Shown in pieces: positions 37,650 to 45,616 of a DNA stretch of 64,000 nucleotides; position 1 is the first letter of the stretch, and every line of letters begins with the position of its first letter. This stretch comes from Acinetobacter calcoaceticus DSM 30006 = CIP 81.8 (GTDB lineage Bacteria > Pseudomonadota > Gammaproteobacteria > Pseudomonadales > Moraxellaceae), in the NCBI RefSeq assembly GCF_000368965.1, contig NZ_KB849780.1:682145-746144 (forward strand), read 5' to 3'. A model generated the notes under the pieces. That model was not told where the DNA came from and searched no databases. It saw only the letters and a program-made list of their open reading frames with translations. Made by a program: the position numbers and the translations under genes.

Positions 37650-38275
37650 ATAAGGGATATCCCGTAACTGATCTGGTCATTCTGGCGGGTGGGCAAGCCC
37701 GCCGTATGAACGGTTTAAATAAGTTGTTGCAGCAATTTGATGGTGAACCCCAACTTCTTAAAATTCATCAGAAATTAAGATCATCGGTATCTGAACTTTG
37801 GGTGAATAGTCATCGCGACTATTCAATCTATCAGAGTATTGTGCCAGATATTAAATGTTTTCAAGACGATGCTTCAGGCTTTTTAGGCCCACTGATGGGT
37901 ATGAAAAGTGCGTGGTCTCATGTAGAAGCAGATTATGTTTTGTTTATTCCCTGTGATGTGACCTATGTACCAACACAAGTCGTTGCCAAATTACACAGTG
38001 CACTTCGGAAAAACAAACAAGCTCAAGCCGCTTATGTGTCAATTAATGGAGATGCCTTGTACCCATTTTGCTTGTTAAAGCGTGAAAGCCTAATCACGAT
38101 AACCGAGCAAATTGAAAAACAACGATTAAGTTTGAAAGAGTGCTTTAAGCTTTTACATGCACAAGTCGCCATATTTCAAAAACAAAATTTATTTTTTCAT
38201 AGCATCAATTCTCTAGATGAGCTTCAGCAATACAAACAAATCACAGCATTTAAAGAAATTTTTACAGCAAATTAA
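37646..38275 (+). CDS. mobA: Molybdenum cofactor guanylyltransferase (MobA)
   Basis: A 209-residue nucleotidyltransferase that adds GMP to molybdopterin, giving the MGD cofactor needed by NasA. The N-terminal signature VILAGGQARRMNGLNKLL holds the GTP-binding residues, and FIPCDVTYVP near residue 98 holds the metal-binding aspartate region. The GTG start at 37646 overlaps the nasA stop and has AGGAGGTGG just upstream, an unusually strong ribosome binding site, so the genes are coupled. No strong terminator separates it from the next gene. Confidence 0.88.
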   Translation: MNKGYPVTDLVILAGGQARRMNGLNKLLQQFDGEPQLLKIHQKLRSSVSELWVNSHRDYSIYQSIVPDIKCFQDDASGFLGPLMGMKSAWSHVEADYVLFIPCDVTYVPTQVVAKLHSALRKNKQAQAAYVSINGDALYPFCLLKRESLITITEQIEKQRLSLKECFKLLHAQVAIFQKQNLFFHSINSLDELQQYKQITAFKEIFTAN

Positions 38276-38426
38276 CGATGTATTTGAAGAGCTTTTAACC
38301 TTACATTGGTCGTGCGAAAAACGTTTTTAATATTTGTGCCGTTGACTATTTACTATATAAGTTCTATTTTGGAACTTGATGTTTTAGTTCCATCCATATG
38401 CATAAAAATAAAGGGAGTCAATCGAA

Positions 38427-40700
38427 ATGGTAGAAGCGCTAAAGGAAAACAAAACGGATGTTACCGCATGTATTTTATGTTCAAGAAATTGCGGGTTAAG
38501 TGTTGAAGTTAAAGATAATCAATTTGTCAAAATTAAAGGTAATCCTGAGCATCCATTTTCACAAGGCTACATTTGTCAAAAAGCCGCAAGATTACAGCAT
38601 TATCAGCAGCATGCAGACCGATTGACTACACCTTTGAAGCGTCAACCAGATGGTTCATTTCAAGAAATTAGTTGGGACAATGCTATACACGAAATTGCCG
38701 AACGTTTAGTTCAGATTAGAGATAATTTTGGTGGTACCGCTTTTGCTTCTGTTGGGGGCGGTGGTCAAGGTAATCATCTGGGTGCAGCTTATGGGCGTCA
38801 ACTTTTGCTAGCCATGAAAAGTTATTATGCTTACAACTCTCTTGCCCAAGAAAAAACGGGTGATTTTTGGCTGAATGGACGTTTATTTGGAAATCAGGCC
38901 TGCCATACGACAGAAGATGTTGAATACGCAGATTATGTTCTTTTTATTGGCACAAACCCATTTCAAGCACATGGGATTCCCAATGCACGAGACACGCTAA
39001 AGCATATTAAAAAAGACCCCAACCGCACCATGGTCGTAGTCGATCCGCGTGTTACCGAAACGGCAAAACAAGCAGATATTCATGTGCAGTTAAAACCTGG
39101 AACAGATGCTTTTTTAATGTCGGCCATGATTGCCATTATTATTAAAGAACAACTATATGATGTGAAATTCATTGAACAGCATACACAAGGGTTTGAAGAG
39201 GTAAAAACAACTTTTAGCCGTGTCCCGATTGAAGAATATATTGCAAAAGTGGATGTACCAGTCGATTTGATTTATCAAGTGGCTAGAGATTTTGCAAAGG
39301 CTAAAAGAGGCTGTGTGCGTATTGATTTAGGTATTCAACATACTTTAAATACGACATTAAACGGATATTTAGAAAAACTACTGTATTTATTGACCGGAAA
39401 CTTTGGAAAACAAGGCACCAATAATTTACACACTATGTTTATTCCAATTTTAAGCGATACCGATGAAAGAAAATCGAAATATCGACGTAGTGTTTACCAT
39501 AAAATGTTTCCGATCTCAGGTTTTTTCCCACCCAATATTTTACCTGACGAAATATTAAAAGCAGGCGAAAAACGAATTCGCGCAGTTTTTGTAGATAGCT
39601 GTAATCCTTTATTAACCTATCCTGATACACCTGCCTACGAAAAAGCATTTAAAGCATTAGATTTGTTGGTTGTGGTCGATGTTGCCATGACGGAAACAGC
39701 GAGATTTGCAGATTATATTTTGCCTGCACATACGCAATTTGAAAAATGGGAATTTACAGGTTTTAATCTTGAGTTTCCTAAAAACGGTTTTCACCTGAGA
39801 CATCCGGTATTCACCGCCCAAGGCAATACGTTACCCGAAGCAGAAATTTATACACGATTACTTGAAGCCATGAAGGTCATTCCTAAAAGCTTTCCAGTGT
39901 TAGAAAAAATAGCTGCGGTCGACTCGAAAAAAACAGCATATTTACCTTATCTGTCGGCTTTGGGTTTAACTTTTGCTCGACATAAAAAATACATTCCTTT
40001 TGCAGCTTCAATTCTCTATCGCACTTTAGGTAAACATTTAGAAAACTCAGCTGCTTCAGTTGCTTTTTTATTACCTCTGTCTATTCAATATGCTGTTTTA
40101 CATACCAAAGCTGTGCGCCGTGCAGGTTACAAAGGTAATCCTTTAACGTTAGGTGTTCGTTTGTTTGAGCAAATTTTAAATCAGCGTTCAGGTGTGGTGT
40201 TATCACAACATGAATATGATGAAATGTGGAAGCTCGTGGCATACAAAGACAAAAAAATACGTTTGGTTATCCCAGAAATGTTAAGTGAACTAGCAAATTT
40301 AAAAAATCATCAATTTAGTATTGAAGAGTTTCCTTTCATACTTTTGTCGGGGGAGCGCCGTAGTTATAACGCTAATCAGATTTACCGTGACCCTGCATGG
40401 CGAAAAGTAGATGCAGAAGGCGCTTTACGAATTCACCCTGAAGACGCTACAAACCTGAATGTAGCTGTAGGAGATCAACTCAAATGTATCTCACAACACG
40501 GAGAAATTCAGGTAACCGTAGATTTTGATGAGGGTATGCGAAAAGGTGTAGTATCACTTCCACATGGCTATGGCATGCGTTTTCAAGGTGGCGAGCCAAT
40601 AGGGCCACAATTAAATCTTCTGGTGTCTGGTGAACATTGTGATCCTTTATCTAAAACGCCGTACCATAAATATGTACCCATCCGTCTAGAAAAATGCTAG
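38427..40700 (+). CDS. Uncharacterised molybdopterin oxidoreductase
   Basis: A 757-residue member of the DMSO-reductase superfamily. An N-terminal [4Fe-4S] motif (CILCSRNCGLSVEV, with a later cysteine in YICQKAARL), the MGD-binding DPRVTETAKQADIHVQLKPGT-like region around 210, VDSCNPLLTYPD near 395 and a C-terminal cofactor-binding domain (LLSGERRSYNANQIYRDP) are present. At the place where NasA has the metal-ligating cysteine, this protein reads YNSLAQEKTGDFW, with no cysteine or serine in the expected slot. No signal peptide. The substrate is unknown. GGGAG precedes the ATG. It lies between nitrate-reductase and cofactor genes. Confidence 0.85.
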   Translation: MVEALKENKTDVTACILCSRNCGLSVEVKDNQFVKIKGNPEHPFSQGYICQKAARLQHYQQHADRLTTPLKRQPDGSFQEISWDNAIHEIAERLVQIRDNFGGTAFASVGGGGQGNHLGAAYGRQLLLAMKSYYAYNSLAQEKTGDFWLNGRLFGNQACHTTEDVEYADYVLFIGTNPFQAHGIPNARDTLKHIKKDPNRTMVVVDPRVTETAKQADIHVQLKPGTDAFLMSAMIAIIIKEQLYDVKFIEQHTQGFEEVKTTFSRVPIEEYIAKVDVPVDLIYQVARDFAKAKRGCVRIDLGIQHTLNTTLNGYLEKLLYLLTGNFGKQGTNNLHTMFIPILSDTDERKSKYRRSVYHKMFPISGFFPPNILPDEILKAGEKRIRAVFVDSCNPLLTYPDTPAYEKAFKALDLLVVVDVAMTETARFADYILPAHTQFEKWEFTGFNLEFPKNGFHLRHPVFTAQGNTLPEAEIYTRLLEAMKVIPKSFPVLEKIAAVDSKKTAYLPYLSALGLTFARHKKYIPFAASILYRTLGKHLENSAASVAFLLPLSIQYAVLHTKAVRRAGYKGNPLTLGVRLFEQILNQRSGVVLSQHEYDEMWKLVAYKDKKIRLVIPEMLSELANLKNHQFSIEEFPFILLSGERRSYNANQIYRDPAWRKVDAEGALRIHPEDATNLNVAVGDQLKCISQHGEIQVTVDFDEGMRKGVVSLPHGYGMRFQGGEPIGPQLNLLVSGEHCDPLSKTPYHKYVPIRLEKC

Positions 40701-40717
40701 AAATAATGTAGGGCATA

Positions 40718-40789
40718 CAAGAGATTGACGTCGCACTAAATTTGTACAGCTTTAAAATTTAAGACGAAAATTGGACGACGTTAATCTTG
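40718..40789 (+). promoter_or_regulatory. Long hairpin in the moaA upstream region
   Basis: CAAG-(ag)-ATTGACGTCG (40718-40733) pairs with CGACGTTAATCTTG (40776-40789): fourteen pairs, one G-U, one two-base bulge, and a 42-base loop. It lies about 150 bases before moaA, where a Moco-type riboswitch or protein-bound leader would be expected. I cannot match it to the Moco RNA consensus by eye. Confidence 0.5.
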
Positions 40790-40825
40790 CTGATACCCAT
40801 AAAAAACTATGGATGATAAATAGAA

Positions 40826-40939
40826 TTGGAACAAATTTTGCTTAAACAGCACAGCACTATTGAAGAGCAAATTTCTATTTTAATTGCTCAGAAAAAGTGC
40901 CAGCAATATTTGAACTGTTCTCGATATGAGTGCAAATGA
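40826..40939 (+). CDS. Possible small cysteine-containing protein upstream of moaA
   Basis: A TTG-started frame of 37 residues (MEQILLKQHSTIEEQI..., ending CQQYLNCSRYECK) overlaps the moaA start codons by four bases. Composition is protein-like, with three cysteines at the C-terminus. GGATGA lies about ten bases before the TTG. It could be a small protein translationally coupled to moaA or a leader peptide. The non-ATG start and short length keep this tentative. Confidence 0.35.
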   Translation: MEQILLKQHSTIEEQISILIAQKKCQQYLNCSRYECK

Positions 40940-41970
40940 TGAAACAATATCACTCTGAAAATACACCTTTGGTTCTTCAAGACCAATATGGCCGTATAAA
41001 GCGAAAGCTACGTATTTCCGTAACTGATCGCTGTAATTTTAAGTGTGTATATTGCATGCCTGAACATCCTGAATGGTTGAATAAGCAAGATCTGCTTGGT
41101 TTTGAGGCACTCTTTCAATTTTGTCATTTTATGGTGCAACATGGTGTTGAAAGTATCCGCATTACAGGCGGCGAACCATTAATGCGTCAAGGCATTGTGC
41201 ATTTTGTTCGTGAGTTACAAGCTTTGAAAGCGTTAGGCCTAAAACGTGTTTCAATGACTACAAATGGGCATTACCTTGCAAAATACGCTAGGCAGTTAAA
41301 AGATGCGGGATTAGATGACCTAAATATTAGTTTAGACAGTCTTGATGCTATTCAGTTTAAAGAGCTAACCAAGAAAAAATTAGAACCCGTTCTCGAGGGT
41401 ATTCAAGCTGCTAAAAATGTCGGATTACCATTCAAAATTAACTGCGTATTGATGAAAAATAAAAACGATGATCAGATCTTACCGATGGTTAAATGGTCAA
41501 TCGCCAATCATATTCCTTTACGCTTTATTGAGTTTATGCCACTTGATGGCGATGCGCTTTGGTCAAGTAAAGATGTAGTGAGTGAGGCTGAAATTTTACA
41601 AGCTTTGCAACCACATTATTCAGTAGAGGTTGTCGAACAACAGCATGAGCCAGCACGCCAATATCTAATCAATAATAGTTACTCTCTTGGGATTATTTCC
41701 ACAATTACTCATTCATTTTGCCATCAATGCGACCGTATACGGTTAACTGCACAAGGCGAACTCTACAACTGTTTATTTGCGCCGCAAGGTCTCAATATTA
41801 AACCGCAGCTTCAATCATTATTACGTGCACGTACGACAGCTGATCATGCAATGTATATTCAACAGTTAACAGATATGGTTATGCCGTATATTTGGCACAA
41901 AGCTAAAGGCTTTCATGCCTTACAACATCAACAAACCCGTAAAATCAGTATGCATATGCTTGGGGGATAA
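40936..41970 (+). CDS. moaA: GTP 3',8-cyclase (MoaA)
   Basis: A 344-residue radical-SAM enzyme for the first step of molybdenum cofactor synthesis, converting GTP to 3',8-cH2GTP. The N-terminal cluster motif is CNFKCVYC (about residue 32), preceded by LRISVTDR; the C-terminal cluster motif is CHQCDRIRL with a third cysteine in YNCLF. ITGGEPL and NISLDSL are present, and the protein ends in the required Gly-Gly. The start is uncertain between 40930 (GTG), 40936 and 40939. It opens a moaA-moaD-moaE-moaCB-moeA operon, and its TAA is directly followed by the moaD ATG. Confidence 0.95.
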   Translation: MMKQYHSENTPLVLQDQYGRIKRKLRISVTDRCNFKCVYCMPEHPEWLNKQDLLGFEALFQFCHFMVQHGVESIRITGGEPLMRQGIVHFVRELQALKALGLKRVSMTTNGHYLAKYARQLKDAGLDDLNISLDSLDAIQFKELTKKKLEPVLEGIQAAKNVGLPFKINCVLMKNKNDDQILPMVKWSIANHIPLRFIEFMPLDGDALWSSKDVVSEAEILQALQPHYSVEVVEQQHEPARQYLINNSYSLGIISTITHSFCHQCDRIRLTAQGELYNCLFAPQGLNIKPQLQSLLRARTTADHAMYIQQLTDMVMPYIWHKAKGFHALQHQQTRKISMHMLGG

Positions 41971-42225
41971 ATGCAGCAATCTATCCAAATTAAAATCGAA
42001 GCGTTTGGCGCAATTGAAAAATTGCTTCCTCAAAACCTTTCGTTGGTTTGTCCCAATCATATTTTGGTTAAAGATGTATTAGATGAAATTGTTTCATTAC
42101 ATCCAGAATCTACACAAGCCATGGAAAAATGTGCATGTGCGATTGGCGATAATGTCATAACGAGACAATCTGCTTTAAGTGAGCCATGTACTTTGGTTTT
42201 ATTGTCACCAGTTGCAGGAGGGTGA
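41971..42225 (+). CDS. moaD: Molybdopterin synthase sulfur carrier subunit (MoaD)
   Basis: An 84-residue ubiquitin-fold protein ending in VAGG, the C-terminal diglycine that becomes a thiocarboxylate and donates sulfur to cyclic pyranopterin monophosphate. LSPVAGG at the end and a VKDVLDEI helix near residue 33 are typical. It starts on the base after the moaA stop and ends three bases before moaE, its synthase partner. A MoeB-type activating enzyme is not in the window. Confidence 0.9.
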   Translation: MQQSIQIKIEAFGAIEKLLPQNLSLVCPNHILVKDVLDEIVSLHPESTQAMEKCACAIGDNVITRQSALSEPCTLVLLSPVAGG

Positions 42226-42228
42226 GTC

Positions 42229-42717
42229 ATGCGAGATTTTGCGCGTATACAAGAGCAGGCTTTAAGTTTAGATACTTTTGATCCGATTCAATCATTTCCT
42301 GAATGTGGTGGAATCGATATTTTTATAGGTACGGTTCGTAATCACCATGAGGGTAAAGCTGTTAAAGCGTTGAAATATACGTCATATAAGCCACTTTCTG
42401 AAAAAATGATACGTGAAATTGAACTGGAAATTGAGAAAAAGTATCAGGTATCTTATGTGCGGGTCGTTCATCGAATCGGTCATCTGGATGTAGGTGAGAC
42501 AGCCATTATTGCGATTGCTTATGCAGCCCATCGCCGTGAAGCTTTTCAAGCATGTGAGGAAGCGGTTGAGCGAGTGAAGCATGAAGTGCCAGTTTTTAAA
42601 GAAGAGTTCTTTACAGACGGTACGAGTCATTATGTAGAAGGTTGTTGTATTCGCAAAGATGCGCCACAAGAACACAAGCATCACCACCATCATGCCGGCC
42701 ATGAACATTCACACTGA
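42229..42717 (+). CDS. moaE: Molybdopterin synthase catalytic subunit (MoaE) with histidine-rich tail
   Basis: A 162-residue protein that, with MoaD, inserts the dithiolene sulfurs. FIGTVRNHHEGKAVKALKY near residue 27, VRVVHRIGHLDVGE near residue 82 and VPVFKEEFFTDG near residue 122 are family landmarks, including the active-site lysine region. The last fifteen or so residues (EHKHHHHHAGHEHSH) are an unusual histidine-rich extension beyond the conserved core that could bind metal. Two cysteines (EGCCIRKD) precede it. Confidence 0.92.
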   Translation: MRDFARIQEQALSLDTFDPIQSFPECGGIDIFIGTVRNHHEGKAVKALKYTSYKPLSEKMIREIELEIEKKYQVSYVRVVHRIGHLDVGETAIIAIAYAAHRREAFQACEEAVERVKHEVPVFKEEFFTDGTSHYVEGCCIRKDAPQEHKHHHHHAGHEHSH

Positions 42718-42740
42718 AATATGCACCACTAGGATAAATA

Positions 42741-43664
42741 ATGAAAAACGTAGGAATGAAGCCGGAAAGTTATCGTGTTGCTGAAGCACAAGCGATTTTA
42801 TATGCGCCTCCACATTGTATTGAGCTATTAAGACAAGGGAACACCGAAAAAGGCGATGCATTAAAAACCGCACGTGTTGCAGGAATCTTGGCAGCCAAAC
42901 GTACCGATGAGCTGATTCCTTTGTGTCATCCACTGCCGATTTATCGTGCAGATGTTGAATATGAATTAGAACATGATTTTGTAAAGATTATTACCGTGGT
43001 CGAAACGATTGGCCCTACTGGGGTAGAAATGGAAGCCCTCACGGCTGCAAGCCTTGCAGGTTTGACCATTTACGACATGTTAAAACCACATTGTGAACCA
43101 GAAGAACTCTGGATGGATCAATGTAAACTGCTTAAGAAAAAGGGTGGTAAATCGCACTTTAAACGCGTACTTCGTCAACCCGTTTCGGCAGCGGTCATTG
43201 TGTTATCTGACACCGTTGCAGCCGGTAGAAAACCCGATACAGCCGGAAAGTCTGTGGTAGAAACTTTAACTGAAGCAGGGTTCGATCCGATTCATTATCA
43301 AATTTTGCCTGATGAAGCAGATGTTCTAAAAGATTTAGTGCTTGAGCTGAGTAAGTCATATGCTTGTATTATGACGGTGGGTGGAACCGGAATTGGTAAG
43401 CGTGACATTACGGTCGATACATTAGAGCCACTTCTTGAGCGTAAGCTAGACGGTTTAATGGAAGCTGCACGATCTTTTGGACAAAAACGCACACCATATG
43501 CGGCAATGTCACGTGGGGTAGCTGGTTTTATTGATCGCTCATTGGTGGTGACTTTACCGGGAAGCCGCGGTGGAGCAAGTGAATCAATGGCTGCTATTTT
43601 ACCAGCCCTCGTTCATATTTTTGATGTGTGCCGTGATTTACCGCATCCGGGAGGATATGAGTAA
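42741..43664 (+). CDS. moaCB: Bifunctional MoaC-MoaB molybdenum cofactor protein
   Basis: A 307-residue fusion. Residues 1-150 are MoaC (cyclic pyranopterin monophosphate synthase), with LIPLCHPLPI near residue 59 and GVEMEALTAASLAGLTIYDM with catalytic lysine KP near 98-112. Residues 155-307 are MoaB/Mog-type (molybdopterin adenylylation), with VIVLSDTVAAG, MTVGGTGIGKRDIT and LPGSRGGASESM. The fusion puts an early and a late cofactor step in one polypeptide. It lies 23 bases after moaE and its stop overlaps the moeA start (TAATG). Confidence 0.93.
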   Translation: MKNVGMKPESYRVAEAQAILYAPPHCIELLRQGNTEKGDALKTARVAGILAAKRTDELIPLCHPLPIYRADVEYELEHDFVKIITVVETIGPTGVEMEALTAASLAGLTIYDMLKPHCEPEELWMDQCKLLKKKGGKSHFKRVLRQPVSAAVIVLSDTVAAGRKPDTAGKSVVETLTEAGFDPIHYQILPDEADVLKDLVLELSKSYACIMTVGGTGIGKRDITVDTLEPLLERKLDGLMEAARSFGQKRTPYAAMSRGVAGFIDRSLVVTLPGSRGGASESMAAILPALVHIFDVCRDLPHPGGYE

Positions 43665-44899
43665 TGTCAGGTTGTGGTACAGAGCGTGGATTAATTAGTG
43701 TAGATGAAGCACTTGAGCTGATTGTTAAGCAGCCAAAAAAGTTGGGTTCGATTAACCAAGTTCTTCAAAACAGTCTAAGTAGATATCTCGCTAAAGAAAT
43801 TTATTCAGAAATTAATCTGCCAAGCTTTTCTCAAAGTGCGGTAGATGGTTACGCACTTTGTAGCCATGCGGAAGATTTAAATAATCAAAAATTTCAGGTT
43901 ACTGGTGAGATTCGAGCGGGAAGTGAAAGCCATGACAGCCTTAAAGAAGGTCAGGCTATCCGTATATTTACAGGTGGTAAAATTCCTGAAGGAACAACAC
44001 ATGTTGCGAGGCAAGAAATGGTATCGGTTCTTTCGACCCAAGAAATTTGCTTAACTGAGCATATACGTCACCAAGCTGATATTCGATTTACAGGTGAAGA
44101 AGTCCAGAAAGAACAATTGTTGGCACAAACAGGGCAATTCCTTAATATTGGAAGCTTAGCTGCCTTAAGTATGGCTGGTGTGCAAACTGTTGAAGTTTAT
44201 CGTGCACCGAAAGTCGCTGTTTTGGTGACTGGTGATGAAGTTGCAGAAACGGCAGAAGATCTTGTCGACGGCAAAATCTTTGATGCAAATGGGCCATTAT
44301 TAAAAGCTTGGTTTGAAGATTATGGCTTGGATGTTGAACTGATTCATGTGGCAGATGAGGCAGAGCAAGTCACACATTACTTTAATCAGTTAAAAGACAG
44401 CCATGATGTCATTATAACGACAGGTGGAGTCTCTGTAGGTGATTATGACTTTGTACGACCATGTGCTTTTGAGGTTGGTTTTGAACAAATCTTTTGGAAA
44501 GTAAAACAGAAACCTGGGAAACCGCTATTCTTTGCTGAATATTCAAACCCAGAAACAGATCATTGTTGTTATTTGCTCGGTTTGCCGGGTAATCCCGCTG
44601 CGGTCTATGTGTCTATGCAGGTGTATGGTAAGGTATTACTAGATACCCTACAGGGAAATCAAACAGGGCCGGAGTGGTTTAGTGCGATTTTAGATCATGA
44701 TTTAAAAGAAGATGCACGTGAACGTTTTTTACGAATGTATGCTTATTTTGAAAATGGACAGCTTAAAATAAAAAGTCTGGCAAAACAGCAATCACATATG
44801 CTGAGTAATTTAATGCAGGCCAATTGTCTGGTTCGTATTCCGGCAGGTGTAAAACTAGAAGCAGGCAATATATTAAAGGGCGTATTTATTTCAAATTAA
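43664..44899 (+). CDS. moeA: Molybdopterin molybdenumtransferase (MoeA)
   Basis: A 411-residue protein that inserts molybdate into adenylylated molybdopterin. SFSQSAVDGYALCS (about residues 57-70), IFTGGKIPEGTTHV (about 102), VAVLVTGDEV with KIFDANGPLL (about 185-210), ITTGGVSVGDYDFV and KPGKPLFFA, then LLGLPGNPAAVYVS, follow the standard domain order. It closes the moa operon, overlapping moaCB by one base. After it, ACTCATT and AATGAGT (about 44919-44940) can form a hairpin, but no good T run follows. Confidence 0.93.
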   Translation: MSGCGTERGLISVDEALELIVKQPKKLGSINQVLQNSLSRYLAKEIYSEINLPSFSQSAVDGYALCSHAEDLNNQKFQVTGEIRAGSESHDSLKEGQAIRIFTGGKIPEGTTHVARQEMVSVLSTQEICLTEHIRHQADIRFTGEEVQKEQLLAQTGQFLNIGSLAALSMAGVQTVEVYRAPKVAVLVTGDEVAETAEDLVDGKIFDANGPLLKAWFEDYGLDVELIHVADEAEQVTHYFNQLKDSHDVIITTGGVSVGDYDFVRPCAFEVGFEQIFWKVKQKPGKPLFFAEYSNPETDHCCYLLGLPGNPAAVYVSMQVYGKVLLDTLQGNQTGPEWFSAILDHDLKEDARERFLRMYAYFENGQLKIKSLAKQQSHMLSNLMQANCLVRIPAGVKLEAGNILKGVFISN

Positions 44900-45117
44900 T
44901 TATAAAAGATGATAAATATGACTCATTATGAAAAATGAGTGGGTTATATTTATTTAGCAATTTTTAATAATAACTTTCTCTTTTTTCATAATGAAAATTT
45001 TTTTATAAAGTGGATAAGAAGTTATTTTTATAATGAATCTTGCATAAATCGTAGTAAGTGGTTTAGGATATAAACAATAGGGCCGTTGGGCTAGGAAATA
45101 TCGAGGAACGCATAAAG

Positions 45118-45600
45118 ATGAAATGGGATGACATCGGTGATCAACCTTGTTCGGTTGCTCGTATGCTATCAGTGATTGGCGATCGATGGACGATGCTAAT
45201 ATTACGTAATGCTTTTATGGGAATACGACGTTTTGACGATTTTCAAAAATCATTAGGCGTAACTCGTCATGTCCTTTCAGATCGTTTAAAGCGTTTGGTT
45301 GAATATGAAATATTAGCCAAAGCCCCTTATTTTGATCGTCAAGAACGCTTTGAATACAAACTCACTGATAAGGGCTTTGAACTTTATCCAATTATTTTGT
45401 CTATGGCGAATTGGGCAGATAAATGGATGGACCAAGGCTTAGGCAAGCCACTAGAATATCGTCATAAAACTTGTGGACATAAGTTTGAACCAGTTATGGT
45501 ATGTTCGGTCTGCCGTGAGCCTTTACATGCAAAACAAGTGCAAGTCTCAGCTGGACCGGGCTATTTTGCATATATTGAACAAAAACAGAAACAAGCTTAA
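45118..45600 (+). CDS. HxlR-family transcriptional regulator
   Basis: A 160-residue winged-helix regulator. The HxlR signature CSVARMLSVIGDRWTMLILR near residues 11-30 carries the family cysteine. The recognition region follows (FDDFQKSLGVTRHVLSDRLK), then the wing. The C-terminal third has two CxxC-type pairs (TCGHKF and VCSVCREPL), suggesting a small zinc-binding or redox-sensitive tail. No obvious target gene is adjacent in the same direction; it converges with the MocR gene. Target and signal unknown. Confidence 0.88.
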   Translation: MKWDDIGDQPCSVARMLSVIGDRWTMLILRNAFMGIRRFDDFQKSLGVTRHVLSDRLKRLVEYEILAKAPYFDRQERFEYKLTDKGFELYPIILSMANWADKWMDQGLGKPLEYRHKTCGHKFEPVMVCSVCREPLHAKQVQVSAGPGYFAYIEQKQKQA

Positions 45601-45616
45601 TTTTTCTCTCTATAAA

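Noticed and set aside
37211..37696. 161-codon minus-strand frame across the nasA-mobA junction
   Set aside because: Antisense to the conserved BFD domain of NasA and the MobA start; no ribosome binding site or family match.
38306..38506. 66-codon plus-strand frame before the molybdoenzyme
   Set aside because: It overlaps the start of the well-supported 38427 gene in another frame and lacks a ribosome binding site.
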